Under the pieces are notes generated by a model. It had not been told where the DNA came from, did not search any database, and worked only from the letters and a program-made list of their open reading frames with translations. The position numbers were made by a program, and so were the translations under genes. Below are positions 8,931 through 16,932 of a stretch of 64,000 nt of DNA, piece by piece (the stretch's first letter is position 1; the number at the start of each line of letters is the position of its first letter). This DNA comes from Gillisia sp. Hel_I_86 (GTDB taxonomy: Bacteria; Bacteroidota; Bacteroidia; Flavobacteriales; Flavobacteriaceae). The stretch spans positions 1,240,001 through 1,304,000 of the forward strand of contig NZ_VISE01000001.1 of the NCBI RefSeq assembly GCF_007827275.1, read 5' to 3'.

Positions 8931-8957
8931 CCTTGTTTAAAATCAATCTAAATAACA

Positions 8958-9185
8958 ATGAAGCTAACCGTTGCTCATTTAAAGCGTGGCCAGCGAGGGA
9001 TAATCAAAGAATTTATTGCAGATAAAATCCCTCTTAAACTATTGGAAATGGGCTGTTTGCCGGGAAATCTAGTAGAGCTGGTGCAAACCGCACCTTTTAG
9101 AGATCCTATGTATTTGAATATAAACGGGAGCCATTTGGCAATTCGCAAAGAGACGGCATTGCTCATAGAAATAGAATTAATTTAA
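8958..9185 (+). CDS. feoA: Ferrous iron transport protein A
   Basis: A 75-residue cytoplasmic SH3-like protein that assists the FeoB transporter. The family pattern is visible: LKRGQRGIIKEF, then LLEMGCLPGN, and the closing NINGSHLAIRKETA. It lies four bases upstream of feoB and is clearly in the same operon. Confidence 0.93.
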   Translation: MKLTVAHLKRGQRGIIKEFIADKIPLKLLEMGCLPGNLVELVQTAPFRDPMYLNINGSHLAIRKETALLIEIELI

Positions 9186-9189
9186 TACT

Positions 9190-11289
9190 ATGGGGAAACA
9201 GATTAATGTTTCGTTAATTGGGAACCCTAATACCGGTAAAACTTCTGTTTTCAATCAGCTTACCGGCCTCAATCAACAAGTAGGCAATTATCCCGGGATT
9301 ACGGTAGAAAAAAAGATAGGCATCTGTAAACTGTCGCGGGGCCTAAAAGCCCATATTTTAGATCTCCCCGGCACCTATAGCTTAAACGCTTCTTCCCTGG
9401 ATGAAAATGTGGTAATTGAATTACTGCTGAATAAAAACGACAGGGACTTCCCAGATGTCGCAGTGGTTGTTAGCGATGTGGAAAACCTAAAAAGAAATCT
9501 TCTCCTTTTTACGCAAATAAAAGACCTTGAAATTCCTACTATCCTTGTTGTTAATATGGCAGATAGGATGGTGCGTAAAGGAATATCCCTGGATATAGAA
9601 ATTTTAGAAGCCAAATTAAACACAAAGATCGCACTGGTAAGTGCCCGAAAAAATACCGGAATTGAAGAATTAAAGGAAATGATCCTTAATTACCGCCAAA
9701 TTTCAACAGAACCTTGCCTGCACGCCTCTATCATAGACCCAGAGTATTTTGGGAGGTTAAGAAAGGCATTCCCAAATCAGTCCCTTTATAAATTATGGTT
9801 GGTTATTACCCAAGATGTAAATTTTGGCAATATGAACAGGCACGAACTTCAGGACGAAGCTAATTTTCATACCAAAAGCAAAAGTGACCTTAAACGACTT
9901 CAGCAAAAAGAAACTATTTTAAGGTACCAGTTCATAAATGGATTGTTAAAAGAAGGTCTAAAAGTAGACCTGAACTCGGCCACAGATCTTAGAATACGGT
10001 TCGACAGGATCTTAACCCATCGTGTTTGGGGATATGTGATCTTTTTTATGATCCTTCTCCTCATTTTTCAAGCGATCTATAATTGGTCCAGCTATCCGAT
10101 GGATTTTATAGATTCCACCTTTGCCTCGTTAAGCGAATGGATGAAAGACATGATGCCCGATGGTCCTTTCACCAATCTTATTTCTGAAGGGATTATTCCC
10201 GGGCTTGGCGGAATTGTAATCTTTATTCCGCAGATCGCATTTTTATTCTTTTTTATCTCCATTTTAGAAGAGAGCGGCTATATGAGTAGGGTGGTTTTCT
10301 TGATGGACAGGATCATGCGAAGGTTTGGACTAAGCGGAAAAAGCGTGGTGCCCTTGGTTTCTGGTACTGCCTGTGCCATTCCTGCCGTTATGGCCGCAAG
10401 AAATATAGAAAACTGGAAAGAACGGCTTATCACTATTTTAGTGGTGCCATTTACCACATGTTCAGCACGATTACCAGTGTACCTTATAATAATAGCATTG
10501 GTAATACCAGATCAAAGCTTTTTAGGCTTCAATTTACAGGGCTTAACATTAATGCTTTTATACCTTTTAGGGTTTGGGACCGCACTTGCATCTGCATGGC
10601 TTCTCAACAGGATCTTGAAAATAAAAAACAAGAGTTATTTCGTGATTGAAATGCCCAATTACAAATTACCAATGGTCAAGAATGTAGCGATCAATGTAGT
10701 TGAAAAAACAAAGTCCTTTGTGTTGGGGGCAGGAAAAATAATACTTGCTATCTCTATTATTCTATGGGTTCTCGCAAGTTATGGTCCTGGCGACACTTTT
10801 AATAATGCTGAAGAAATTGTAACTTTGGAATATGGGAATGGAGAGAATTCAACTTCAAGCCTAGAAGAAGAAATAGCAGCTTATAAACTGAAGCATTCTT
10901 ATATAGGAATTATTGGAAGAGGGATCGAACCGGCTGTAACACCTTTGGGCTATGACTGGAAGATTGGAATTGCAATTGTAAGTTCTTTTGCCGCCCGTGA
11001 GGTTTTTGTTGGGACATTGGCAACGATTTATAGCGTGGGCAGTGATGAAGAAGAAACCATTAAAAATAGAATGGCCGCAGAGGTGAACCCAGTATTGGGC
11101 GGTCCTTTGTTCACATTTGCCAGCGGAATAAGTTTACTGTTGTTCTATGCTTTTGCAATGCAGTGCATGAGTACCTTGGCAATAGTAAAAAAAGAAACGA
11201 ACACCTGGAAATGGCCTATGTTGCAATTAGTGATTATGAGTAGCTTTGCCTACCTTGTAGCATTAACAGCTTTTCAAGTTTTAAAGTAG
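9190..11289 (+). CDS. feoB: Ferrous iron transporter B
   Basis: An inner-membrane Fe(II) transporter with an N-terminal GTPase. G1 is GNPNTGKTS at residues 11-19, G3 is LDLPGTYS near 58 and G4 is the NMAD segment. The membrane part holds the two Gate regions, including SGTACAIPAVMAARNIENW and TTCSARLPVY, with the conserved cysteines. At 699 residues it is full length. It is followed 38 bp later by a small Cys-rich membrane protein, the usual third member of feo operons in this phylum. Confidence 0.97.
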   Translation: MGKQINVSLIGNPNTGKTSVFNQLTGLNQQVGNYPGITVEKKIGICKLSRGLKAHILDLPGTYSLNASSLDENVVIELLLNKNDRDFPDVAVVVSDVENLKRNLLLFTQIKDLEIPTILVVNMADRMVRKGISLDIEILEAKLNTKIALVSARKNTGIEELKEMILNYRQISTEPCLHASIIDPEYFGRLRKAFPNQSLYKLWLVITQDVNFGNMNRHELQDEANFHTKSKSDLKRLQQKETILRYQFINGLLKEGLKVDLNSATDLRIRFDRILTHRVWGYVIFFMILLLIFQAIYNWSSYPMDFIDSTFASLSEWMKDMMPDGPFTNLISEGIIPGLGGIVIFIPQIAFLFFFISILEESGYMSRVVFLMDRIMRRFGLSGKSVVPLVSGTACAIPAVMAARNIENWKERLITILVVPFTTCSARLPVYLIIIALVIPDQSFLGFNLQGLTLMLLYLLGFGTALASAWLLNRILKIKNKSYFVIEMPNYKLPMVKNVAINVVEKTKSFVLGAGKIILAISIILWVLASYGPGDTFNNAEEIVTLEYGNGENSTSSLEEEIAAYKLKHSYIGIIGRGIEPAVTPLGYDWKIGIAIVSSFAAREVFVGTLATIYSVGSDEEETIKNRMAAEVNPVLGGPLFTFASGISLLLFYAFAMQCMSTLAIVKKETNTWKWPMLQLVIMSSFAYLVALTAFQVLK

Positions 11290-11327
11290 TGTAATAATAT
11301 AAATTTAAACCGCCTTAAACAAGTATC

Positions 11328-11477
11328 ATGGACGTATTACAAAACATATTGGTTTTTATCACCTTTTTGCTCGCGGTAGCATATGTGATCACGAAATTTA
11401 TTTGGAAGCCAGATTTTTTAAAGTCTAAGAAAGAATCTGAGAAAGCTTGCGGAGTTTCTGGATGTGGTTGTAGCTAA
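11328..11477 (+). CDS. FeoB-associated Cys-rich membrane protein
   Basis: A 49-residue ORF. Its N-terminal half is one membrane helix (about residues 5-24). A basic stretch follows, and it ends with a cysteine cluster, ACGVSGCGCS. This is the layout of the FeoB-associated Cys-rich membrane proteins, thought to take the place of FeoC. Position directly after feoB on the same strand supports the call. It is short enough to be missed by length-filtered gene finding. Confidence 0.88.
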   Translation: MDVLQNILVFITFLLAVAYVITKFIWKPDFLKSKKESEKACGVSGCGCS

Positions 11478-11487
11478 TTGGTTTTAC

Positions 11488-11910
11488 TCAACTGAATGAA
11501 AAGACAATATTCTGAATCTCTGTTTTATGAGTTGAAACTGGATAGGGATAGAGGTTGAGGGCATCCATAGAATAAACGCCTTTTGAGTCTGAAAAATTAA
11601 GAATAAAATTCTCTCCGTTTTTTAATGAAGTAAAATCTTTTCCATTTGTTAACGTAATGATCTTTTCCTCCACTTGTTTCCCATCCTCCCTCACAGCAAC
11701 CAACACTTTCGCTTCCCCTGGCCAAATACAAGCAACATCCTTGGGACATCTTGAATCTGAGATCACTTTTTTGAATTGAATGGATTTGTTTTCAAAAGTA
11801 AACAGCTCTCCAAAGTCCAATTCAGCACTAAAATTAACTATCGAATCATTTTCTTGAGCAGAAGATGAACCCATAAATAAGGCAAAAACAAGAGCTAAAC
11901 AAACTTTCAT
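11488..11910 (-). CDS. Secreted protein of unknown function with CPxDVxCIWPGEA motif
   Basis: From the ATG at 11910 the protein is 140 residues with a signal peptide ending SSAQ; a longer frame adds 15 residues of poor signal character. A conserved-looking core reads DSRCPKDVACIWPGEAKV: two cysteines seven residues apart, with W and G. I have seen this motif in Bacteroidetes exported proteins, but no function is established. The rest is predicted beta-rich. Its 3' end converges on the feo operon and it lies 48 bp after the ZIP gene on the same strand, so it may be transcribed with the metal genes. Confidence 0.65.
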   Translation of the reverse strand: MKVCLALVFALFMGSSSAQENDSIVNFSAELDFGELFTFENKSIQFKKVISDSRCPKDVACIWPGEAKVLVAVREDGKQVEEKIITLTNGKDFTSLKNGENFILNFSDSKGVYSMDALNLYPYPVSTHKTEIQNIVFSFS

Positions 11911-11958
11911 AACCAATTTTACTTTAAAGACTATAATTAAAATTGGGTGTTGCAACTA

Positions 11959-12783
11959 TTAGCCCAAACCTACATCTAAGGTCATCATAAGTATAAATCC
12001 TCCTATAAAGCCCATAGTGGAAATATCTGTATATTTATCTCGCTGCGATTCTGGCACTACCTCTTCTACCACCACAAAAATCATAGCTCCTGCAGCAAAA
12101 GCCAATGCGTATGGCAAGATTGGCTGGAAAGTCATAACGGCCCATGCGCCCAAAACAGCAGCAATTGGTTCTACCGCAGCAGAAAGCTGCCCATAGTTAA
12201 AACTTTTCCATCTACTTAGGCCTTGTCCCCTTAATGGCATTGCTACCGCAAAACCTTCAGGAAAATTCTGTAATCCTATTCCAATTGCCAAAGCTACTGC
12301 CCCGCCAATAGTTGCACCATCAAAACCTGCTGCCACTCCACCAAACAGCACCCCGATCGCCAAACCTTCCGGAATATTATGCAAGGTTATCGCCAGGGTT
12401 AAAAGCACAGATTTATGCCAAGGGGTTTTTATTCCCTCTTTTTCATCCATTTTAAAATTCACATGAAGGTGAGGTAAGACTTTATCCAGTCCGAAGATAA
12501 ATATGGCTCCTAGAAAAAAACCTACCCCTGCTGGTATTACTTTTTCAAATCCTTCTCCTGGGCTCATTTCTATACCTGGTGCCAATAAACTCCAAAAACT
12601 CGCAGCAACCATTACTCCTCCAGTAAATCCTAACATTCCATCGAATACGGCGCGGTTCATTTTCTTAAAGAAAAATACAAGAGAAGCTCCAAGAGCGGTC
12701 ACCCCCCAGGTAAATAATGTAGCATATAGGGCAGCCAAGATGGGATCTATCCCTTCCAGATAGGCAATTATATCGTTCATCAT
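11959..12783 (-). CDS. ZIP family metal transporter
   Basis: A 274-residue inner-membrane importer of divalent metals (Zn, Mn or Fe). Eight helices are visible. The binuclear metal site lies in HNIPEGLAIGV near residue 137 and QNFPEGFAVAMPL near 175. A His-containing cytoplasmic loop (LPHLHVNF) precedes helix 4. It follows the DtxR/MntR-type gene by three bases, so the pair is an autoregulated operon and the metal is likely Mn or Fe. Confidence 0.92.
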   Translation of the reverse strand: MMNDIIAYLEGIDPILAALYATLFTWGVTALGASLVFFFKKMNRAVFDGMLGFTGGVMVAASFWSLLAPGIEMSPGEGFEKVIPAGVGFFLGAIFIFGLDKVLPHLHVNFKMDEKEGIKTPWHKSVLLTLAITLHNIPEGLAIGVLFGGVAAGFDGATIGGAVALAIGIGLQNFPEGFAVAMPLRGQGLSRWKSFNYGQLSAAVEPIAAVLGAWAVMTFQPILPYALAFAAGAMIFVVVEEVVPESQRDKYTDISTMGFIGGFILMMTLDVGLG

Positions 12784-12786
12784 AAT

Positions 12787-13443
12787 TTAAGGTGTTTTAA
12801 TATATAAATTACTTGAGATTAAGCTGGAGATCTTAAGTTCCTTATCATTTAATTTGATAAGTATGGATTGATCGAATGATTCTTTTTCTAAAATGTGAAT
12901 TACTTCCCCTAAAGCAATGTCATTTTTATCCAAATATCGAAGAAATTCTGTAGAGGAGTCTTTTACCCCAACACAAATACCAGATTCTCCAATATTCAGT
13001 TCAGAAAGTAAAACTTTATCTGCAATTAGGATATTTCCCTTAGCATCGGGGATAGGATCTCCATGTGGATCTTTTTTAGGAAATCCTAGAAATTTATCTA
13101 GTTCCCTTATAAGTTTTTCAGATTTTATATGTTCCAACTGTTCTGCAACTTCATGAACTTCATCCCAAGAAAAATTGAGTTTATCTACCAAAAAAACTTC
13201 CCAAAGCCGGTGCTTTCTAACTATTTCAATGGCAGTTTCCTTACCAGAATTACTGAGTTTGACACCCTGATATTTCTTATAGTCCACCAATTCCTTTTCA
13301 GCCAATCGCTTGACCATATCTGTTACAGAGGAGGCTTTTGTATTCATTTCTTCGGCCAAGGCATTGGTGCTCACGCCTGTTGGAAAAGAACGTTCCAGAT
13401 GAAAAATGGCTTTTAAATAATTCTCTTCGGATAAACTGAACAT
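12787..13443 (-). CDS. DtxR/MntR family metal-dependent repressor
   Basis: A 218-residue transcription factor. The N-terminal winged helix is SEENYLKAIFHLER..VSTNALAEEMNTKASSVTDMVKRL. The dimerisation/metal domain contains HRLWEVFLVDKL and WDEVHEVAEQLEHI with the ligand-type E and H residues. A C-terminal FeoA/SH3-like domain (about 140-218) makes it the long form. It would bind DNA when loaded with Fe or Mn. A 16-bp palindrome TTTAGGTTAATCTAAA lies 54 bp upstream of the start and is its likely operator. Confidence 0.93.
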   Translation of the reverse strand: MFSLSEENYLKAIFHLERSFPTGVSTNALAEEMNTKASSVTDMVKRLAEKELVDYKKYQGVKLSNSGKETAIEIVRKHRLWEVFLVDKLNFSWDEVHEVAEQLEHIKSEKLIRELDKFLGFPKKDPHGDPIPDAKGNILIADKVLLSELNIGESGICVGVKDSSTEFLRYLDKNDIALGEVIHILEKESFDQSILIKLNDKELKISSLISSNLYIKTP

Positions 13444-13497
13444 ACATTTTGTTTTAAGAGCTGCTAAATTACATTTTTAATTTAAATAAATCAATTT

Positions 13498-13513
13498 TTT
13501 AGGTTAATCTAAA
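13498..13513. promoter_or_regulatory. DtxR/MntR-type operator TTTAGGTTAATCTAAA
   Basis: A 16-bp palindrome with arms TTTAGGTT/AATCTAAA that match at seven of eight positions. It resembles the TTTAGG...CCTAAA sites of DtxR/MntR-type repressors. It lies upstream of the regulator-ZIP operon. On the minus strand a TTG and, 20 nt later, TAATTTAG follow it, giving a plausible promoter. The same TTTAG-N6-CTAAA layout recurs at 39239-39254. Confidence 0.6.
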
Positions 13514-13648
13514 GAATACTTATAGCTCAACTGAAAACATGTCGAACATGTTCTATTCTTTTTCTTTTCGAGCGTAGTCGAGAAATCTTTTTTTTACCTA
13601 TAGGCTCTTCCGAGTGCTAAGTTTTCTTATGAAGGACAAACATATTCT

Positions 13649-13737
13649 ATTGTCATCCCGACGCTAGGAGGGATCTATGATTAATAAACTTTCACCTAAG
13701 ATTCTTGAATGCGTTACACTGCTTTCAGTATGACAAT
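13649..13737. repeat. REPIN-like element with ATTGTCAT/ATGACAAT ends
   Basis: The 89-bp unit starts ATTGTCATCCCGACG and closes CAGTATGACAAT. The first arm CCCGACGCTAGGAGGGATCT is identical to one at 28838-28861. The spacer 13444-14351 holds this and the three repeats below, and no gene I can support. Confidence 0.7.
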
Positions 13738-13808
13738 TAGATCTTGATAATCATTGATTTAAATACCAAGTTATGGTGGAGAAGCAATAGAAAGCTTCTC
13801 GGCTCCGC

Positions 13809-13860
13809 TACCATTGAAGTGTTTTTATTTATTTGTGAATCCAAGACCCTGAAACCAGTT
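13809..13860. repeat. Repeat Y, 52 bp, copy 1
   Basis: TACCATTGAAGTGTTTTT and what follows up to AACCAGTT match 16240-16291 at 50 of 52 positions. A partial further copy (ACCATTGCCGTATTTTTAT) follows at 13861. Confidence 0.85.
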
Positions 13861-14103
13861 ACCATTGCCGTATTTTTATAAGTTGCTTATTTATAGATAA
13901 TTATAGTATCTAATGCCTTAGCCATTTTTAATACGCTTTTTGTTCTCATTACGGTAATTTCAAGAATTTGGAAAACACTTCCTTTGGTCTATAAAGCTTT
14001 GATTAATTTTAATGATTGTTCATTTTTTTGTTCGTCCAAAAAAACGGACCAAAAAAAGGACACTTTTTTGTAGGTGTTTCCAAATATGCTAAGAACCATC
14101 ATA

Positions 14104-14144
14104 CGTCAACTTCCTACGCTGGATAATTTTTTTATCACGGATCT
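14104..14144. repeat. Repeat X, ~41 bp, copy 1
   Basis: CGTCAACTTCCTACGCTGG then ATAATTTTTTTATCAC. Two more copies lie at 16199-16240 and 16362-16402. Confidence 0.8.
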
Positions 14145-14167
14145 CGAAGTGACATTCATACTCCCTT

Positions 14168-14252
14168 TTGTCATCCTGACGAAGGAAGGATCTATTTACA
14201 TTTCAATGGATAATGTTTCTTAGAGATTCTTCACTATGTTCAGGATAACAAT
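14168..14252. repeat. REPIN-like element with TTGTCATCCTGA / CAGGATAACAA ends
   Basis: An 85-bp unit with inverted ends and the inner words GGAAGGATCT and AGAGATTCTTC, as in the other members of the family. Confidence 0.65.
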
Positions 14253-14351
14253 CGTGTCCTATCGTCTCGATAGCTATAGACCTAGAACTATCCCGATATT
14301 AGGAACTAACAGGTTTAAAGAAGATATAAATCTCTCAGGGAGAGATGGACT

Positions 14352-15083
14352 CTAGATCCCTCTTTCCTTCTGGATTTTTTCGTAAGCTTCCTGCACCATT
14401 CTAAATTTATCTTCAGCACCTTTTCTATAGGCCTCATCCATATGTTGCAGTTTGTCCGGATGGTATTTTTTGGCCATGGTCCTAAATGCCTTTTTTACTT
14501 CGGCATCTGTGGCAGATTTTTCGATCTCCAGGATCTTGTACGAATTATCGGCACTCTTAAAGAACATCGCTTTAATACTTTCAAAATCCCTGTTGTTCAG
14601 TGCTAAAAATCCCGCGATAGATTGAAGTTGGGACAATTCAGAATTAGAAATATTTCCATCTGCTTGGGCAATGCTGAACAAGAAATGCAAGATTTGTAAT
14701 CGCACTTCATATTTGGTGCGTTGCTGAAGATACAAACCAATTCGTTGCGCGGAGATCTCCCTGTTCTTTATCACCTCATTAAAAGTGCGAAAAGTGGCAT
14801 TTGCACGCTCTTTCCCGTAGGCCTGTACAAAATAAGATCGTACATAATCCATTTCAGATTGAGATACTTGCCCATCTGCTTTTATAACCAAAGAGGCCAA
14901 CGAAAGTAGATTGAGCTCAAAATCCCCTGGTGTTACCGTTTGACTTTGACTTGTAAAAACCGAATTAAATCCACCTGAAGACCGATTCCAATTATCTATA
15001 ACAGTTCCTAATATAAACCCCAGTACTGCTCCCGGGTACCTGAAAAACATATAGCCTGCAAAGGCCAATATCCACTTAAACAT
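14352..15083 (-). CDS. TerB and DnaJ domain protein (DjlA-like)
   Basis: A 243-residue membrane-anchored co-chaperone candidate. The first 25 residues hold a hydrophobic helix (WILAFAGYMFFRYPGAVLGF). A TerB-like helical domain spans about 55-165, with the motif VIKADGQVSQSEMDYV and its echo IAQADGNISNSELS. A C-terminal J domain (about 178-240) carries the HPD tripeptide in AKKYHPDKLQ. The order anchor-TerB-J matches DjlA. It would stimulate DnaK at the membrane. The gene is monocistronic with a TATATTTG box upstream. Confidence 0.9.
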   Translation of the reverse strand: MFKWILAFAGYMFFRYPGAVLGFILGTVIDNWNRSSGGFNSVFTSQSQTVTPGDFELNLLSLASLVIKADGQVSQSEMDYVRSYFVQAYGKERANATFRTFNEVIKNREISAQRIGLYLQQRTKYEVRLQILHFLFSIAQADGNISNSELSQLQSIAGFLALNNRDFESIKAMFFKSADNSYKILEIEKSATDAEVKKAFRTMAKKYHPDKLQHMDEAYRKGAEDKFRMVQEAYEKIQKERGI

Positions 15084-15104
15084 AAATTTCTACTTGATAA
15101 GAGG

Positions 15105-15112
15105 CAAATATA
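15105..15112 (-). promoter_or_regulatory. TANNTTTG -7 box for the TerB-DnaJ gene
   Basis: TATATTTG on the minus strand, 21 bp before the ATG. No -33 box seen. Confidence 0.4.
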
Positions 15113-15225
15113 CTATTTTGAATAGGTATTAAACAGACCCTATCCCATAAACTTGTGCTTCCTGTCTATAAGTTGAAACTATGAGCATATAGGAAATTGA
15201 GATATGAAGAGCAAAAGTTAATTTG

Positions 15226-15233
15226 TATCTTTG
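15226..15233 (+). promoter_or_regulatory. TANNTTTG -7 box for the bacilliredoxin gene
   Basis: TATCTTTG lies 31 bp before the ATG. The nearest TTG is 26 nt upstream, slightly wider than usual spacing. Confidence 0.4.
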
Positions 15234-15264
15234 CCCTTTATAAATTATAATAAAAATTCTATAT

Positions 15265-15675
15265 ATGTATCCAGCAGATTTAGTTAAACCAATGAGAGAA
15301 GACCTTACAAATATAGGTTTTCAAGAATTACATACCGTTGCAGAGGTAGATGCTGCCATGGAAAAGAAGGGAACTACGTTGGTAGTTGTGAATTCCGTTT
15401 GTGGATGTGCCGCTGCTAATGCACGCCCGGGAGCTCGTATCTCTTTACAAAACAACAAAACGCCGGATAATCTGGTAACTGTTTTTGCAGGAGTAGATAC
15501 GGAGGCCACGGCTAAGGCTCGTGGTTATATGGTCCCTTTTCCTCCTTCTTCACCGTGCATGGCATTGTTTAAAGATGGGGAATTAGTTCATATGTTGGAA
15601 CGCCATCATATCGAAGGGCGTCCCGCAGAGATGATCGCAGATAATTTAACAAGTGCTTACAACGAGTTTTGTTAA
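15265..15675 (+). CDS. BrxA/BrxB family bacilliredoxin
   Basis: A 136-residue thioredoxin-fold protein. The family's unusual redox motif C46-G-C48 lies in VVNSVCGCAAANARPG, and the second signature FPPSSPCMALFKDGE near residue 92 is present. In Firmicutes these proteins remove bacillithiol from proteins after oxidative stress. Bacteroidetes members share the fold, and the thiol they serve here is not shown by the sequence. It is monocistronic with a strong terminator 134 bp downstream; a structured repeat begins one base after the stop codon. Confidence 0.93.
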   Translation: MYPADLVKPMREDLTNIGFQELHTVAEVDAAMEKKGTTLVVVNSVCGCAAANARPGARISLQNNKTPDNLVTVFAGVDTEATAKARGYMVPFPPSSPCMALFKDGELVHMLERHHIEGRPAEMIADNLTSAYNEFC

Positions 15676-15676
15676 T

Positions 15677-15805
15677 CCCTCATTGAGGGCTTAATTTTTC
15701 GTCCCGAGAGCTCTTGGGATGCATTAAATTTTTTAAAGTATTTTCCTCCCGAAGCATCGGGACACACCTTGTGGGCTTGCTTCAAGGTCCTTGATTTAAA
15801 AATAT
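15677..15805 (+). repeat. Stop-codon-linked structured repeat, copy 1
   Basis: It opens with the hairpin CCCTCATTGAGGG one base after the bacilliredoxin stop. Then come hairpins TCCCGAGAGCTCTTGGGA and TCCCGAAGCATCGGGA around the conserved words TTAATT, AAAGTATTTTCC and GTGGGCTTGC. The same order occurs after the porin gene at 42114-42230. Confidence 0.75.
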
Positions 15806-15808
15806 ATC

Positions 15809-15838
15809 AAGCCGATCTATTTAAGATCGGCTTTTTTT
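15809..15838 (+). terminator. Rho-independent terminator for the bacilliredoxin gene
   Basis: A perfect ten-base stem AAGCCGATCT/AGATCGGCTT with a five-base loop and a run of seven T. Confidence 0.9.
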
Positions 15839-15890
15839 GCTTTATGTTGAAATAATTTGTTTGTTCGTAAAGTATCATAAATTGAAAAAG

Positions 15891-15996
15891 GACGTCATTC
15901 TTTCCCGACCGTTCGGGAGTTTCAGAATCTCATTTCAATGTAGATCAATGCAATATTGAGACCCTGAAACCCGACCGACCGCTACGGGCTGGTATA
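15891..15996. repeat. 79-bp repeat (inverted copy of 2452-2530) with extension
   Basis: Bases 15891-15969 equal the reverse complement of 2452-2530 except for three positions. The GC-rich tail ACCCGACCGACCGCTACGGG is not shared. The spacer 15676-16485 contains this, the units below, and no gene I can support. Confidence 0.8.
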
Positions 15997-16059
15997 TTAA
16001 CATTGAGGTATTTTTTCTATCACAAACAGAAATTGAAACGAGTTCAGGTATCGACTTCA

Positions 16060-16142
16060 CGTCAAGCTGAACTTGTTTCAGGTTCTAACATGTGAATGAG
16101 CTTTACAACTCTAATAGACCCTGAAATTAATTCAGGGTGACG
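16060..16142. repeat. CGTCAAGCTGAA...CAGGGTGACG repeat unit
   Basis: The ends are inverted (CGTCA/TGACG) and the inside holds two hairpin-like halves, GAACTTGTTTCAGGTTC and CCCTGAAATTAATTCAGGG. Confidence 0.55.
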
Positions 16143-16198
16143 CTTTGGATTGAATTCCTGAAAAAAAAAATTTGTTATTGATATATTTAAGTAAAACA

Positions 16199-16410
16199 CG
16201 TCAATTCCCTACGTTAGATAGATTTTTTTATCACTGGTCTACCATTGACGTATTTTTATTTATTTGTGAATCCAAGACCCTGAAACCAGTTCAGGGTGAC
16301 GATGGGGAATTGTCGTCATGCTGAACTTGTTTCAGCATCCCATCAGCTTATATAAAAAACATGTCAATTTCCTATGCTGGATAATTTTTTTATCACTGGT
16401 CTCAGGGTGA
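16199..16410. repeat. Repeat block X-Y-(GTCATGCTGAA)-X
   Basis: Repeat X (16199-16240) runs straight into repeat Y (16240-16291). A CGTCATGCTGAACTTG unit follows (16313-16346), then a second X (16362-16402), each X or Y ending in CAGGGTGACG or similar. X and Y also occur at 14104 and 13809. Confidence 0.75.
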
Positions 16411-16495
16411 CGAAAGAACTATAAAAAGCGGATATACCTAATAAATAATTAGTACCTTTCTTCTTCCAATATCAAATTATACTTGATGAAAGTAT

Positions 16496-16873
16496 TTGTC
16501 GTTTTCCTTCGTTTTCCTATTTTTTATTGTTAGTGCAGCAAGCTGCCAAAATACAGATGAAGCACAAAATGTATCCCTTCAGGATCTGGAACAGCAACTT
16601 GAAGCACTCCAAGCATTCGTGGACCAAAGCAACTGCACCCAAAATTCCCAATGTAGTTATATCGCCTACGGAACAAAAGCCTGCGGGGGTCCCAAAGGAT
16701 ATCTTGTGTTTTCAACCAATGTAGATATGGACCAACTCAAGGTAATGGTTGCAAAATATTCTAAAGCCGAAGCTACTTACAACAAGCAAAATGGCATCAT
16801 AAGCGATTGCAGCATTCCTGCACCACCCCAAAGTATTAAATGTAGCGATGGGAAATGTATCGCTGTAGATTAA
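16496..16873 (+). CDS. Cys-rich lipoprotein, unknown; 5' end frameshifted
   Basis: The open frame encodes about 125 residues: a signal-like stretch ending SAASCQN (probable lipidation Cys), then a mature part with six cysteines (SNCTQNSQCSYIAYGTKACGG and DCSIPAPPQSIKCSDGKC), which suggests three disulfides. No ATG lies in this frame, and a TGA closes it just upstream. The natural-looking start ATG at 16486 (MKVFVV) is one frame away. Removing one T from the TTTT run at 16502-16505 would join them into a perfect lipoprotein signal peptide. So this is a +1 frameshift (mutation or sequencing error), or a TTG start at 16496. Function unknown. Confidence 0.6.
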   Translation: MSFSFVFLFFIVSAASCQNTDEAQNVSLQDLEQQLEALQAFVDQSNCTQNSQCSYIAYGTKACGGPKGYLVFSTNVDMDQLKVMVAKYSKAEATYNKQNGIISDCSIPAPPQSIKCSDGKCIAVD

Positions 16874-16906
16874 CCACTTCATAAACTCATTTTTCCCATA
16901 AAAATG

Positions 16907-16914
16907 TATTTTTG
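16907..16914 (+). promoter_or_regulatory. TANNTTTG -7 box for the acyltransferase gene
   Basis: TATTTTTG, 18 bp before the ATG at 16933. Its position argues against the TTG at 16912 as the start codon. Confidence 0.45.
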
Positions 16915-16932
16915 CAGCAAGCACATTTTAAG

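Noticed and set aside
8937-8952. Full DtxR-type operator upstream of feoA
   Set aside because: Only the right half (AATCTAAA) fits; the left half TTAAAATC is poor. Recorded as a half-site only.
14020-14080. Run of poly-A/T with CGTCC and CGGACC words as a terminator or leader peptide
   Set aside because: The stem GTCC/GGAC is only four bases and no gene ends nearby; more likely part of the spacer repeats.
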